The notes beneath the pieces are model-generated. The model saw only the letters and a list, made by a program, of their open reading frames with translations. It did no database searches and was not told where the DNA came from. 64,000 nucleotides of DNA, taken from Candidatus Saccharimonadota bacterium. Its GTDB lineage: Bacteria > Patescibacteriota > Saccharimonadia > Saccharimonadales > Saccharimonadaceae. Location of the stretch: assembly GCA_017545595.1 (NCBI GenBank), contig JAFWLO010000012.1, forward strand, positions 62,001-126,000, read 5' to 3'. Position 1 is the stretch's first letter; each line of letters begins with the position of its first letter. Positions 31,737 through 40,296 of the stretch are shown here, one piece after another. A program made the position numbers and the translations under genes.

Positions 31737-33743
31737 TTATTTCCCGATTAGTTTCAAGAAATCTGATTCGGAGAGGGTTTTTATGCCTAGAGAATTAGCT
31801 TTTTTGAGCTTTGAAGCGCCTGGTTTTTCTCCGAGAATGAGAGCGGTCGTGGTTTTCGTTACGGATTTTGTGATGGTCGCGCCGAACGCGCGGAGCTTAT
31901 CCTCGGCTTCTTCCCTGCCATAACTGTCCAGCGTTCCGGAAATAATATAACTATTTCCCGCAAGCGGAGCAGAAGACAAATCTTCAAAAACAGGAGAAAC
32001 TCCGAGACCTTCTAACTCGGAAAGCATCTTAAGGTTGTCTTCGTCGGCAAAATATGCAAGAACCGACTCCGCAACAACTTCACCAATGTCGGGAATAGCG
32101 AGGAGGTCGTCTTTTTCTGCATTTTTTAGAGCGTCGATAGACTTGAACTTATTTGCGAGAGCAATAGAGGTTTGAGCGCCGACATGACGAATCCCGAGAG
32201 AGGTAATGAATTTGTTCAGAGGGGGAGTTTTTGACTTGTTTAGGTTTTCTATCAGCTTTCCGGCGGAAACATCGGCGAATCGTTCGAGAGAAGAAACCTT
32301 TTGTTTCGTCAGACGATAAAGGTCGGGGAGGGATTTTACGAGCCCAGATTCAACAAGGAGCGCAACGTTTTTTTCTCCGAGACCTTCGATGTTTAGGGCG
32401 GGTTTTGACGCATAATATTCAATGCTACGCTTCAAGATAAAATCAGAAGATTCGCCCTTTACACGATAAACTACTTCGCCGAAGGGACGCTCGAAGGAGA
32501 GGTCGGGATATTGGGACTTTAACGCCGATTCGTAGTCGAAGGGTTCGGTTCCTTCTGGACGGAGAGGCGCGAGAACCTCCTTTATCTGAGGGATAATGTC
32601 GCCGGCTTTATAGACGATAACAGTATCACCGATTCGAACATCAAGGCGAGCGATTTCGTCGGCGTTGTGAAGAGAGGCATGACGGACGGTCGAACCAGCA
32701 ACTTCAACGGGGTCAAGAATCGCAACGGGAGTAGCAGCGCCAGTACGGCCGATTGAAATAACAATATCTCGAACCTTTGTCGTTGATTCTTCGGCAGGGA
32801 ATTTGAAGGCGACAGCTCCGCGAGGAGTTTTTCCGACAATGCCGAGACTGTCGTAGATTTTTCGGTCGTTGATTTTTATAACCATGCCGTCGGTGTTAAA
32901 GGGGAGCGACTTCCGGTAGTCGTCGAGGTTTTTTATGTAGTCAAAAAGTTGCTTCATCTCGGAATTCGAGAAAACTTTATCCTCGTTAGAGGTGCGGAAG
33001 CCGAGCTCGCGCAGTTTTTCGTAAGCCTCAGAGTGGGTCGGAAGGTCAGGAGAAACAAGATCGTAGGCCATGAACTTCAGATTTCTCGAGGCAGCAACTT
33101 TAGGGTCGAGCTGACGGATTGTTCCAGCGGCGAGGTTGCGAGGGTTTGCAAATTCTTTTTCTCCGCTTTTTCTCTGTTTTTCTTGGATTTCTTCAAAATC
33201 TTTTTTGAACAGAATAATTTCTCCGCGGACCTCAACGTCGCCAAGCTCGGAGATTTTTAGGGGGATATTTTCTATCGTTCGGACGTTCAAGGTGACATCC
33301 TCCCCAACGAGTCCGTCGCCACGCGTAACAGCTTGGACAAAGAGACCGTTCTTGTATTTCAGAGAACAGGCGAGACCGTCCATCTTGATGTCTGTGAAAA
33401 ATTCTTTTATAACTCCGCCCGGAACGAGTTTTTCGTTCCGAGAAATCCAGTCTTTTATTTCTTCTTCAGAGAAAACATCCGCGAGAGAAATCATGCGTTT
33501 TTTATGCACAACTTTTTCGAATTTGTCGAGAGGCTTCCCGGCGACACGTTGAGTCGGAGAGTCGGGGGTGATTAGCTCGGGAAATTGTTCTTCGAGAAGA
33601 GAAAGTTCATGCTTGAGGGAGTCCGCGGCGGCTTCAGACATAATCGACTCGTCGAGGACATGATAATGGTAACGATAGTCGTTTATGATTTCTCGTAATT
33701 TTATAATTCTCTCTTCGGCTTCGGATTTATTTATCGTCTTCAT
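31737..33743 (-). CDS. ligA: NAD-dependent DNA ligase LigA, zinc finger degenerate
   Basis: Seals nicks in replication and repair using NAD. The Ia domain is N-terminal (YRYHYHVLDE); the adenylation lysine is in FTDIKMDGLACSL (a KxDG motif) near residue 115, followed by TRGDG and VEVRGEI-type motifs, the OB domain (AFKFPAEE, GRTGAATPVA), helix-hairpin-helix repeats and a C-terminal BRCT (residues 590-668). It is 668 residues, the normal length. The zinc-finger segment after the OB domain (about residues 400-445) has none of the four usual Cys. AGGAGGG precedes the ATG. The gene overlaps the end of the upstream membrane-protein gene by 17 bases. Confidence 0.93.
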   Translation of the reverse strand: MKTINKSEAEERIIKLREIINDYRYHYHVLDESIMSEAAADSLKHELSLLEEQFPELITPDSPTQRVAGKPLDKFEKVVHKKRMISLADVFSEEEIKDWISRNEKLVPGGVIKEFFTDIKMDGLACSLKYKNGLFVQAVTRGDGLVGEDVTLNVRTIENIPLKISELGDVEVRGEIILFKKDFEEIQEKQRKSGEKEFANPRNLAAGTIRQLDPKVAASRNLKFMAYDLVSPDLPTHSEAYEKLRELGFRTSNEDKVFSNSEMKQLFDYIKNLDDYRKSLPFNTDGMVIKINDRKIYDSLGIVGKTPRGAVAFKFPAEESTTKVRDIVISIGRTGAATPVAILDPVEVAGSTVRHASLHNADEIARLDVRIGDTVIVYKAGDIIPQIKEVLAPLRPEGTEPFDYESALKSQYPDLSFERPFGEVVYRVKGESSDFILKRSIEYYASKPALNIEGLGEKNVALLVESGLVKSLPDLYRLTKQKVSSLERFADVSAGKLIENLNKSKTPPLNKFITSLGIRHVGAQTSIALANKFKSIDALKNAEKDDLLAIPDIGEVVAESVLAYFADEDNLKMLSELEGLGVSPVFEDLSSAPLAGNSYIISGTLDSYGREEAEDKLRAFGATITKSVTKTTTALILGEKPGASKLKKANSLGIKTLSESDFLKLIGK

Positions 33744-34791
33744 ATGCTAGAACCCTCCTGTAATATAGATATAAATAGGTTGTTGAGTAAATTATACTTA
33801 AAATTGTCATGATTTGGAGAAAAACTGGAATAACAGGCCAGCCTTCGAGCCAAGCGAAGCGGGATTTTAAGAAGAGGTCGATTGTGATGATTGGGAGCAT
33901 AATAATCGCCCAAACAACCCCAATGAAGAGAAGAAGATAAACTATTCGAATGAGAAAACGGATTCGTCGGCCTGCCATGAGGTCGCTTGCGGTTTTTAAG
34001 GCGGTCATAGGATAAAGACCTGGAGCGGAGACAGCTATCAAGGCGATAATTGTACTCGAGAGAAGGTAAGCCGAGAGAATAAGAAGAAGCGAGGCGAAAA
34101 TAAAGAAAACGAGAGCATAAAACGGAGTCGAGAGGAAGTCGGTTTGGACGGCAGCGGAGTAAGCTATAACGAAGATGAAAATCGGGATAGACTGGAGAAC
34201 TCCGACTATAAAGACTACGAAGGTTGAAAGAAGAGGCGTTAGAGCGTTATAAAATCCGTCACGGAGCTTGACTTTTTTCCCTGCGAGAAGATGGCGAAGG
34301 AGGTAGATGGTTATGAGCCAGAGGAGAAGGATAATAATAATGGCAAAGATAATCTGGACTTCGCTTAGCCCGGAAGTGAGGCCTCCGCTCGTGATGGTCG
34401 AAACGAGGATAAGGCCGGATTTTGCAAGATTTCCGAGCTCACCCGAAGCAAGGCTGGAAGGAGAATTTTCTAGGGCCTCTTGAAAGTTGACGTAAGATTC
34501 CTCGGACATAAGGCCGACGAGAAGGCAGTTGAAGCCGACAGCAAAAATCACGAACGGGACAAACAGTTTCCAGTTTTTTACGAGAAGGAGAGCGGAATCG
34601 ACAGCGTGATGAAGGAGACCAGGAACTTCGAGCTTTCTCGCGTAATCCTCACGATAACTGCGCTTAAAACTCCTATGGAGGCGAATCCGAGCGCGTTTTT
34701 TCTTCCAGATTTTTTCGCGATATTTTTCGAAGGATTCTTTGAAGGCGGATTTAAATGGGGATTTTTCACGGCTAGAATTTTGTTTTGCCAT
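33727..34791 (-). CDS. Polytopic membrane protein of unknown function
   Basis: 354 residues. A very basic cytoplasmic N terminus of about 65 residues is followed by about six membrane helices, and loops carry a conserved-looking APGLYPMTALKTASDLMAGRR segment. It overlaps htpX (20 bases) and ligA (17 bases), so the four genes lemA, htpX, this one and ligA form a tight run. The amphipathic segment between helices 4 and 5 resembles small membrane-integrity proteins, but no family is named with confidence. Confidence 0.7.
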   Translation of the reverse strand: MAKQNSSREKSPFKSAFKESFEKYREKIWKKKRARIRLHRSFKRSYREDYARKLEVPGLLHHAVDSALLLVKNWKLFVPFVIFAVGFNCLLVGLMSEESYVNFQEALENSPSSLASGELGNLAKSGLILVSTITSGGLTSGLSEVQIIFAIIIILLLWLITIYLLRHLLAGKKVKLRDGFYNALTPLLSTFVVFIVGVLQSIPIFIFVIAYSAAVQTDFLSTPFYALVFFIFASLLLILSAYLLSSTIIALIAVSAPGLYPMTALKTASDLMAGRRIRFLIRIVYLLLFIGVVWAIIMLPIITIDLFLKSRFAWLEGWPVIPVFLQIMTILSIIYSTTYLYLYYRRVLAYEDDK

Positions 34792-35656
34792 TTTCTAGTC
34801 TTTCGATGCGCTTTTCTATCGGGGGGTGAGTCGAAAAAAGATTGTTTAGGCCATGTTTTTTGAGAGGGCTAGAGATAAACATGGCCTCGGTCGCTGGATT
34901 TTGTTGTTTCATTGGGCGAGAGTGAACTTCGAGCTTTTTTAGGGCGGAAATCATACCTTCGGGATAACGAGTCAGGAGAACAGCGCTCGAGTCGGCGAGA
35001 TATTCCCTCTCGCGAGAGACGGCCATCTGGGCGAGGCTGGCGATGATAGGGGCGAGAATAGAGGTGACGAGAACCATGATGAGAGCAACTGGGCTAGAAT
35101 CTTCGTCGTTTCGGCGATGAGAAAAATAAGTCATGCGCCACCCCATATCAGCGATAAAACCAATCAAGCAGACAAGACCAAACACGAGCGTCGAGACACG
35201 GATGTCGTAGTTTTTTACGTGAGACATTTCGTGGGCCATGACAGCGGTCAACTCCTTGTCGTTCATGATGTCGAGAAGGCCGGTCGTCGCACAAACAAGG
35301 GCGTGGCTAGGGTCACGTCCGGCGGCAAAGGCGTTCGGAGCGGAATCTTCAATAATATAGACTTCCGGCATAGGCAAGCCAGCTGTTAGGGATAAGTTTT
35401 CTACGATGTTATATAGGCGAGGATTTTCTTTTTTCTCGATTTTTTTCGCGCCCGTCATAGAGACAGCGACTCGGCTGGCGAAGAAATATTGAAATGCGAC
35501 ATAGCCGAATGCGAATACCATGTACCAGATGAAAATCTGAGGATTAAACTGCCAATCAGGAGAAGAAAGAAAAACCCCGATCGCAGCCACAAAAAGGAGA
35601 AAGCCTATAATAACTAGAACCGTATTCCTTTTGTTAGCTGCGATATTTTTATACAT
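34772..35656 (-). CDS. htpX: Membrane zinc metalloprotease HtpX
   Basis: M48-family protease that degrades misfolded membrane proteins. It has two N-terminal membrane helices (about residues 13-30 and 42-60), the catalytic VMAHEMSHVKNYD near residue 140, two more helices, and the third zinc ligand Glu in SREREYLADSSAV near residue 212. It ends with FSTHPPIEKRIERL, typical of the family. It is 294 residues. It follows lemA by 20 bases, a pairing common in many bacteria. Confidence 0.93.
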   Translation of the reverse strand: MYKNIAANKRNTVLVIIGFLLFVAAIGVFLSSPDWQFNPQIFIWYMVFAFGYVAFQYFFASRVAVSMTGAKKIEKKENPRLYNIVENLSLTAGLPMPEVYIIEDSAPNAFAAGRDPSHALVCATTGLLDIMNDKELTAVMAHEMSHVKNYDIRVSTLVFGLVCLIGFIADMGWRMTYFSHRRNDEDSSPVALIMVLVTSILAPIIASLAQMAVSREREYLADSSAVLLTRYPEGMISALKKLEVHSRPMKQQNPATEAMFISSPLKKHGLNNLFSTHPPIEKRIERLENGKTKF

Positions 35657-35676
35657 TTATCGTTTAGATGAGGGAT

Positions 35677-36243
35677 TTAGAATTTTACTTCGGGGGCGTC
35701 GTTTATTCTTGCACGTTCACTCTCGGCGACTTCGAAATAGTCACGGGTTTTGAAGTGACCAACGATGTTATTGATGATGTTCGTCGGGAAGGTTTTTATC
35801 TTCGTGTTGAGTTCTTTCGCGCCGGAGTTATAGAAGCGACGAGCGGCTTGGACCTTGTCCTCGACGTCTTGAAGCTGTTCTTGGAGTTTCTGGAAATTTG
35901 TGTTGGCTTTCAGCTCAGGATAAGCTTCGGCGATCGCGAAGACTTTCGAGAGGGCATTGTTCATCTCGGCTTCGGCTTTTGCGGCGCTTTTGACGGTTTT
36001 TGCGCCCATGACAGCGGAGCGAGCTTCGGTTACGCCTTGAAAAACTTCTTTTTCGTGCTTAGCGTAGCCCTTGACGGTTTCGACAACATTCGGGATGAGG
36101 TCGGCGCGATATTTGAGCTGAACAGTGATGTCAGACCAGGCTTCGTTGACGCGTTCGTCGAGCTTCACGAGAGAGTTGTAAGTCGACCAAAATGCGGCGA
36201 TGATGGCGAGTAAAATTAGTAAGATTATTATTATAGGGGTCAT
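35677..36243 (-). CDS. lemA: LemA family protein
   Basis: 188 residues: an N-terminal membrane helix (about residues 3-20) and an external four-helix domain with YNSLVKLDERVNEAWSDI, QLKYRADLIPNVVETVKGY, AYPELKANTNF and RRFYNSGAKELNT, all hallmarks of LemA. Its exact role is unknown, though it is regularly encoded with HtpX. AAGGAG lies before the ATG, and a TATAAT lies about 20 bases further up. Confidence 0.92.
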   Translation of the reverse strand: MTPIIIILLILLAIIAAFWSTYNSLVKLDERVNEAWSDITVQLKYRADLIPNVVETVKGYAKHEKEVFQGVTEARSAVMGAKTVKSAAKAEAEMNNALSKVFAIAEAYPELKANTNFQKLQEQLQDVEDKVQAARRFYNSGAKELNTKIKTFPTNIINNIVGHFKTRDYFEVAESERARINDAPEVKF

Positions 36244-36321
36244 TATTTTCTCCTTTTATACATTTCCATTATAACTTTTTAGACGTGGTTCGTAAAGGGG
36301 GGAGGAAGTAAAAACAAAAAA

Positions 36322-36431
36322 TGGTGCGAGCGAAGAGACTCTAACTCTCGACTGCGCCCCTTCGGGGCACGGAAGCGCCGTATTGACCAACTCGGGCATT
36401 CGCCCTCGGCAGACAACTGAGCTACGCTCGC
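36322..36431 (-). tRNA. tRNA-Gly-like gene with a D-loop insertion, probably not a normal tRNA
   Basis: Its acceptor stem, D-stem start, T arm and encoded CCA are identical to the intact tRNA-Gly next to it, but it is 107 bases plus CCA instead of 74. About 33 extra bases after the D-loop start contain a GGGC-GAAT-GCCC hairpin, and the anticodon stem CTTCC/GAAGG has a C-A mismatch around GTGCCCC (GCC in anticodon position). A further hairpin GCCCC-GAA-GGGGC overlaps the variable region. It could be a pseudogene or an RNA that mimics tRNA. Confidence 0.45.
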
Positions 36432-36450
36432 ATTTTTTAGACAAAAAAAA

Positions 36451-36527
36451 TGGTGCGAGCGAAGAGACTCTAACTCTCGACCTCTTCCTTGGCAAGGAAG
36501 CGCTCTAAACAACTGAGCTACGCTCGC
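36451..36527 (-). tRNA. tRNA-Gly (GCC)
   Basis: Complete cloverleaf on the minus strand. Stem CTTCC/GGAAG encloses TTGCCAA with anticodon GCC. CCA is encoded. Confidence 0.95.
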
Positions 36528-36656
36528 ACGATGTGCAGGTTTATTGTAGCAGATTGAAGGCTGTTTTGCAAGGAGATTTGAGCGCGATTTCGCGGGGGGG
36601 TGCTCAGAGGGGTGTTGTTTCGCGGGGAGTTTTTATGTGGTAAAATAAAAGTGTTT

Positions 36657-37112
36657 ATGAAAAAGTTTTTGCTCAAACTAGTTTTCTTGGGGCTGGTTTT
36701 TGGGGCGGGGTTTTTAACTTGTTATACGATAAAAGTTGATCCGGCTTGGTTTAGAGGAACAAAAATCGGAAAAACTATAAAGCTCGCGACGAATGATTGT
36801 GATGTAGTTATTGATGAAATTAATAAATACGACTGGGATGCAAAAGTCGCCACAGCGGTCATGAAGGCGGAGAGTAAGTGTGATACAAAAATAAAGGGTG
36901 ACACAGACTTAGTTTATGAAGAAAACGGAAGAGAATATGGTTATTCGGTCGGGGCGTTCCAGATAAGAATTTTGCCCGGAAGAGAAGATTGCGACACGTT
37001 CGACCTCGAGAAAAATGTTTCTTGCGCATATAATATATATCTTGGTGCGGGGAGAAAATTTACGGATTGGTCGATGTTCGTGAATGCAAAATATCGAGAA
37101 TACCTGGAATAA
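36657..37112 (+). CDS. Membrane-anchored lysozyme-like protein
   Basis: 151 residues. An N-terminal signal anchor (about residues 5-25) leads to an external domain with DWDAKVATAVMKAESKCDT, where Glu is the likely acid catalyst, then YGYSVGAFQIRILPGREDC and ITDWSMF-like FTDWSMFVNAKYREYL. This matches small transglycosylase/lysozyme folds that cleave peptidoglycan. Two Cys pairs could stabilise it. Such an enzyme could act on its own wall or on a host's wall. TAAAAT lies 10 bases before the ATG; a GTG two codons upstream is possible. Confidence 0.7.
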   Translation: MKKFLLKLVFLGLVFGAGFLTCYTIKVDPAWFRGTKIGKTIKLATNDCDVVIDEINKYDWDAKVATAVMKAESKCDTKIKGDTDLVYEENGREYGYSVGAFQIRILPGREDCDTFDLEKNVSCAYNIYLGAGRKFTDWSMFVNAKYREYLE

Positions 37113-37150
37113 AACTTTATAAAGTTTGTCAAAGTTTATAAAGTTTTATT
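37111..37150. terminator. AT-rich terminator between the lysozyme-like and slipin genes
   Basis: AAAACTTTATAAA (37111-37123) and TTTATAAAGTTTT (37135-37147) form a perfect 13-bp stem with an 11-base loop, between two converging genes. Confidence 0.65.
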
Positions 37151-37182
37151 TTGGGCTTTTCTCTTGGATTTGTTTTAGGGAT

Positions 37183-37932
37183 TTATAAAGAGCCGAGTTT
37201 TCCGGCGAGGTCGGTCGGGAGAAGAACAACGGTTTTCTGGGATGGGTCGGAAGAGATTTTTTCTAGAGTTTGGAGAGTGCGGATATTGAGACCACCTGGA
37301 GTAGAGGCGAGAAGACTGGCAGCTTCGGACACGGCGCGAGCAGCAGCCTTTTCTCCGTCGGCGGAAATAATCGCGGCGCGACGCTCGCGTTCTGCTTCGG
37401 CCTGTTTAGCCATAGCGCGCTTCATGTCAGAGGGGAGCTCGATATTTTGAAGTTTTACGGATTCGATGTCGATTCCCCATTTGTCGGTCTGAACGTCAAC
37501 AATTTCTCGGATTTTAATGGAGATCTCATCACGCTTTGATAGAAGTTCGTCGAGATCGAAGTTTCCAGTCACATCACGAAGAGCGGTTTGAGCGAAGGTT
37601 GAGGTCGCGTAACGGTAATCGGTCGTCTCAAGAACGGCTTTCTGAGGGTTTATCACGCGAGCATAAACGACGGCATCGACATTCACTGTGACGTTGTCTC
37701 GAGTGATGACTTCTTGTTTAGGGATATCCATGGGGCGAGTGCGGACGTCAACCTTTATGACCTTATCGAAAAACGGATTGACGACGTTGAGGCCTGGCTC
37801 GAGCGTACGTTTGAACCGACCAAGACGAAGAACCACTCCTCGCTCATATTGATTGATGATTCGGATACCGTTTATTGTTATGACGGCGAGAACTATCACT
37901 AAGAAAGATAGCATGACGATTGCGAAATCCAT
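37183..37932 (-). CDS. Slipin, SPFH/Band 7 membrane protein
   Basis: 249 residues: a hairpin-like N-terminal membrane segment (about 5-27), then the SPFH domain with IINQYERGVVLRLGRF, GLNVVNPFFDKV, VDVRTRPMDIP and a coiled-coil Ala/Glu/Arg-rich region (about 165-205), ending in a short conserved tail. Slipins and stomatins scaffold membrane microdomains and are often paired with an NfeD-type protease, which is not nearby. TG-T-TATAAT and AAGGAG lie upstream. Confidence 0.9.
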   Translation of the reverse strand: MDFAIVMLSFLVIVLAVITINGIRIINQYERGVVLRLGRFKRTLEPGLNVVNPFFDKVIKVDVRTRPMDIPKQEVITRDNVTVNVDAVVYARVINPQKAVLETTDYRYATSTFAQTALRDVTGNFDLDELLSKRDEISIKIREIVDVQTDKWGIDIESVKLQNIELPSDMKRAMAKQAEAERERRAAIISADGEKAAARAVSEAASLLASTPGGLNIRTLQTLEKISSDPSQKTVVLLPTDLAGKLGSL

Positions 37933-37987
37933 AAAACTCCTTTTTTGTTATTATAACATCAAAAACTGTTTTTATCGACTTTCAATT

Positions 37988-39676
37988 CTAAAATCGTCTG
38001 TTTATAGGGGCGTAGCCGGTGTTCGGAGCCTTGGGGGTTTCTTCTGGAATTAAACTTTTCAGAATGGGCATTATGCTCTCTGGGATATGCCCGATAACTA
38101 AATTCTCGGCGTTCGAGGCGAGACTGTAAGTGTAGAATAGTGAGTAATTTTCTCCGTAAGTTTCTTGAGTGTATTTTGCGTCGGCGACAATAATCGGGGC
38201 GAGGGCCTTAACTAACTTCGGGAGGTTCTCTTTTAGGGTGGCGAATTCTTCCTCAGAAACGGCCGGTTCTTCTCCGAGGTAATATTCATAATCTTCGTAG
38301 TTCATCATATAAGTTGTTAAATATGAGAGAAAATCATCGATGTCAGCTTCGACCGCTGTCCCCTTCAGAATTTTTACGAGATCTTGGTAGGGAGGATAGT
38401 TGTCGAGGATTTCTTCTAGACTACTACCGGGATAGTTTCCACTCAAAAGGTCGCTAAAGGCTCTCCCGGCGACCATGGCGGCGAGGCATTTATCTGTGTC
38501 GGTTATGAAACCAGTAAGTTCGCCTTGTTTGTCGAGAGTTCGAGACTGATAGGCTTTCATGATGGCGGAGAGAGGAGGTTTGACCTCGGAGTCGAAGTAT
38601 TCGCGCGTCAGACCGTTTTCTACCACGAAACTAAGCCAGTTATCCATAAATTCTTTTCCGTTCATGGAACCGACGTCTTCTGTGAGACCCTCGTTTGTCG
38701 CGAGAAGACCGAGAGCTCGAGAGCTATCGGCGAGGTCGGAAATATTGACGACCGAGGTCATAATTTCTAAATCTGCTGGGTGAATTTCTTCGTAAGTCCC
38801 GGTATTATAGAATCCCCAGGCTTCGGGAAAAAGATAGCCGAGAAGGAGATCATTTCCATCTTTTACGTCATGAATATTAGAGAAATTTGTTTCTGTAATA
38901 CTCGCACGGGGCGCTCCGAAGGTATAGGCATAAAAATCATCCGGAACTAGACTATAGTTCTCGATGTTTTCGTTGATTGCCTTTGAGAAAAGATCAACTA
39001 CTGCGCCGCCCCTGGAATATCCGACGACCCAGAGTTTATAATTGGAAAAATTGTTGCTCTCGACATATTCGTTGAAACGTTCAGTGATTAAATTCGCCGA
39101 TTCGGAGAAGCCGGCGTGGTCTCCGGAAGTACCGACATTAAAATTGGATAGCCATTCCGTGAGATAATTGTAGTTTCTCGGAGCAATCACAATGAGATCT
39201 CGGCCACTCGAAAGGGTTTTATGGCCGATTGTCGTCCCCATAGAATGACCATTTTCTTCGGAGGTAATATCCCAGCTAGAGAAGTTAGAAAAACCCATTT
39301 GAGTTAACATATCGTATAACTTTGGGTTCGGGTTCGAAGGGTCGGAAGGATAACCATCGGCTTGGTTTTCGTAGCCGGCGAGAGCTAAAGCATAGGAGAG
39401 GGCGCGAAGTTTAGGATGGTCGCCAGGAGAGGGGTCTTCGAAAAAGGTGTCACTATATTGAACTTCGCCAGTTTCGTCGAGGGCATCATAGACGGTCGCC
39501 CAAGGGTTTTCCGGATCTTCGACAAAGCCATAATATGGATAAGTTATCGTAATCTCTTCTTGAGACTCGGCGTTTGCGATGCTCATAAAAGGAGCGCTAA
39601 GTTGAGACAGTATCAACGAAAAAACACAAATTGATGCAAGAAATAAAGATTTTGGCGCTGGCTTTTGTCGCCTCAT
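37988..39676 (-). CDS. Secreted class 3 lipase-like alpha/beta hydrolase
   Basis: 562 residues. A signal peptide (cleavage near ANAES) is followed by a large extracellular protein. The nucleophile elbow WVVGYSRGGAV (GxSxG) lies near residue 215, the DFYAYTFGAPRAS strand near residue 250 and HDVKDGNDLLLGYL with a candidate catalytic Asp near residue 275. A His in YEEIHPADLE may complete the triad. The protein ends KAPNTGYAPINRRF, an LPxTG-like motif but with no following membrane span. ATG 39676 is preferred because AAGGAGG precedes it; a start seven codons earlier overlaps that site. Its substrate, lipid or ester, is unknown. Confidence 0.75.
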   Translation of the reverse strand: MRRQKPAPKSLFLASICVFSLILSQLSAPFMSIANAESQEEITITYPYYGFVEDPENPWATVYDALDETGEVQYSDTFFEDPSPGDHPKLRALSYALALAGYENQADGYPSDPSNPNPKLYDMLTQMGFSNFSSWDITSEENGHSMGTTIGHKTLSSGRDLIVIAPRNYNYLTEWLSNFNVGTSGDHAGFSESANLITERFNEYVESNNFSNYKLWVVGYSRGGAVVDLFSKAINENIENYSLVPDDFYAYTFGAPRASITETNFSNIHDVKDGNDLLLGYLFPEAWGFYNTGTYEEIHPADLEIMTSVVNISDLADSSRALGLLATNEGLTEDVGSMNGKEFMDNWLSFVVENGLTREYFDSEVKPPLSAIMKAYQSRTLDKQGELTGFITDTDKCLAAMVAGRAFSDLLSGNYPGSSLEEILDNYPPYQDLVKILKGTAVEADIDDFLSYLTTYMMNYEDYEYYLGEEPAVSEEEFATLKENLPKLVKALAPIIVADAKYTQETYGENYSLFYTYSLASNAENLVIGHIPESIMPILKSLIPEETPKAPNTGYAPINRRF

Positions 39677-39735
39677 TAAGCAAACCTCCTTAAACATAAC
39701 TGTTTTGAACTATTATAGCATAATTGTTTTAAGTT

Positions 39736-39764
39736 TTGGAAAAAATAGCAAAATACCGTATAAT
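39736..39764 (+). promoter_or_regulatory. Promoter of the DUF1653 gene
   Basis: TTGGAA (39736-39741) and TATAAT (39759-39764) are 17 bases apart. Confidence 0.65.
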
Positions 39765-39789
39765 GATTATCATAATAGGAACGTTAGTG

Positions 39790-40035
39790 ATGCAACAAGT
39801 TAAGATTCATGGCATATATAAACACTTTAAAGGAAATCTTTATTTAGTCGAGGACATAGTTTATCATTCTGAAACTAAGGAAAAAATGGTAGCGTATCGC
39901 GCATTATATGGAGATGCTCGTTTGTGGTGTCGTCCTTATGATATGTTTATTTCTGAAGTTGACCACGAGAAATACCCTGATGTAAAACAAAAATATCGCT
40001 TCGAACTTCAAAGGATAGAGAGTCTCGCCCTATGA
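39790..40035 (+). CDS. DUF1653 family protein
   Basis: 81 residues: [21 protein letters not shown], then [18 protein letters not shown], the hallmarks of DUF1653, a small beta-rich domain of unknown function, often fused or solo. ATG 39790 fits the promoter, which lies within the longer in-frame extension. A strong terminator follows. Confidence 0.85.
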   Translation: MQQVKIHGIYKHFKGNLYLVEDIVYHSETKEKMVAYRALYGDARLWCRPYDMFISEVDHEKYPDVKQKYRFELQRIESLAL

Positions 40036-40053
40036 TGATGGAAGTCCGGGTAC

Positions 40054-40097
40054 AAATAAGCCTCGCCTATTCGTGATTGGCGGGGTTTATTTTTTTG
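40054..40097 (+). terminator. DUF1653 terminator
   Basis: AAATA-CC-CGCC and GGCG-GG-TTATTT form a long interrupted stem, followed by seven Ts. Confidence 0.8.
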
Positions 40098-40148
40098 CAA
40101 GGTGTGCAACATTATTGCAGGATGCTTAACAGAAATCTGCCACTAAAA

Positions 40149-40169
40149 AAATCGGCCGTTTGCCGATTA
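40149..40169 (-). terminator. tRNA-Phe terminator
   Basis: AATCGGC and GCCGATT form a 7-bp stem with a 5-base loop; the minus strand ends in seven Ts. Confidence 0.75.
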
Positions 40170-40179
40170 AGATACGCTT

Positions 40180-40255
40180 TGGTGGTTCCGGCTGGACTTG
40201 AACCAGCGACACAAGGCTCTTCAGGCCTCTGCTCTACCAACTGAGCTACAGAACC
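40180..40255 (-). tRNA. tRNA-Phe (GAA)
   Basis: Complete 76-base cloverleaf on the minus strand. The anticodon loop CTGAAGA has anticodon GAA. CCA is encoded. Confidence 0.95.
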
Positions 40256-40262
40256 AACTTCG

Positions 40263-40290
40263 TTGATTATAACACAAGATATGATAAAAT
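40263..40290 (+). promoter_or_regulatory. hisS promoter, leaderless type
   Basis: TTGATT (40263-40268) and TG-A-TAAAAT (hexamer 40285-40290) are 16 bases apart. The ATG at 40297 is exactly 6 bases on. Confidence 0.7.
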
Positions 40291-40296
40291 AAAAGT

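Noticed and set aside
35668-36213. Plus-strand frame opposite lemA
   Set aside because: Antisense shadow with Phe/Val/Arg-rich composition; lemA is certain on the minus strand.
36256-36512. Arg-rich minus-strand frames across the tRNA-Gly genes
   Set aside because: They only translate tRNA sequence; the RNA genes explain the region.
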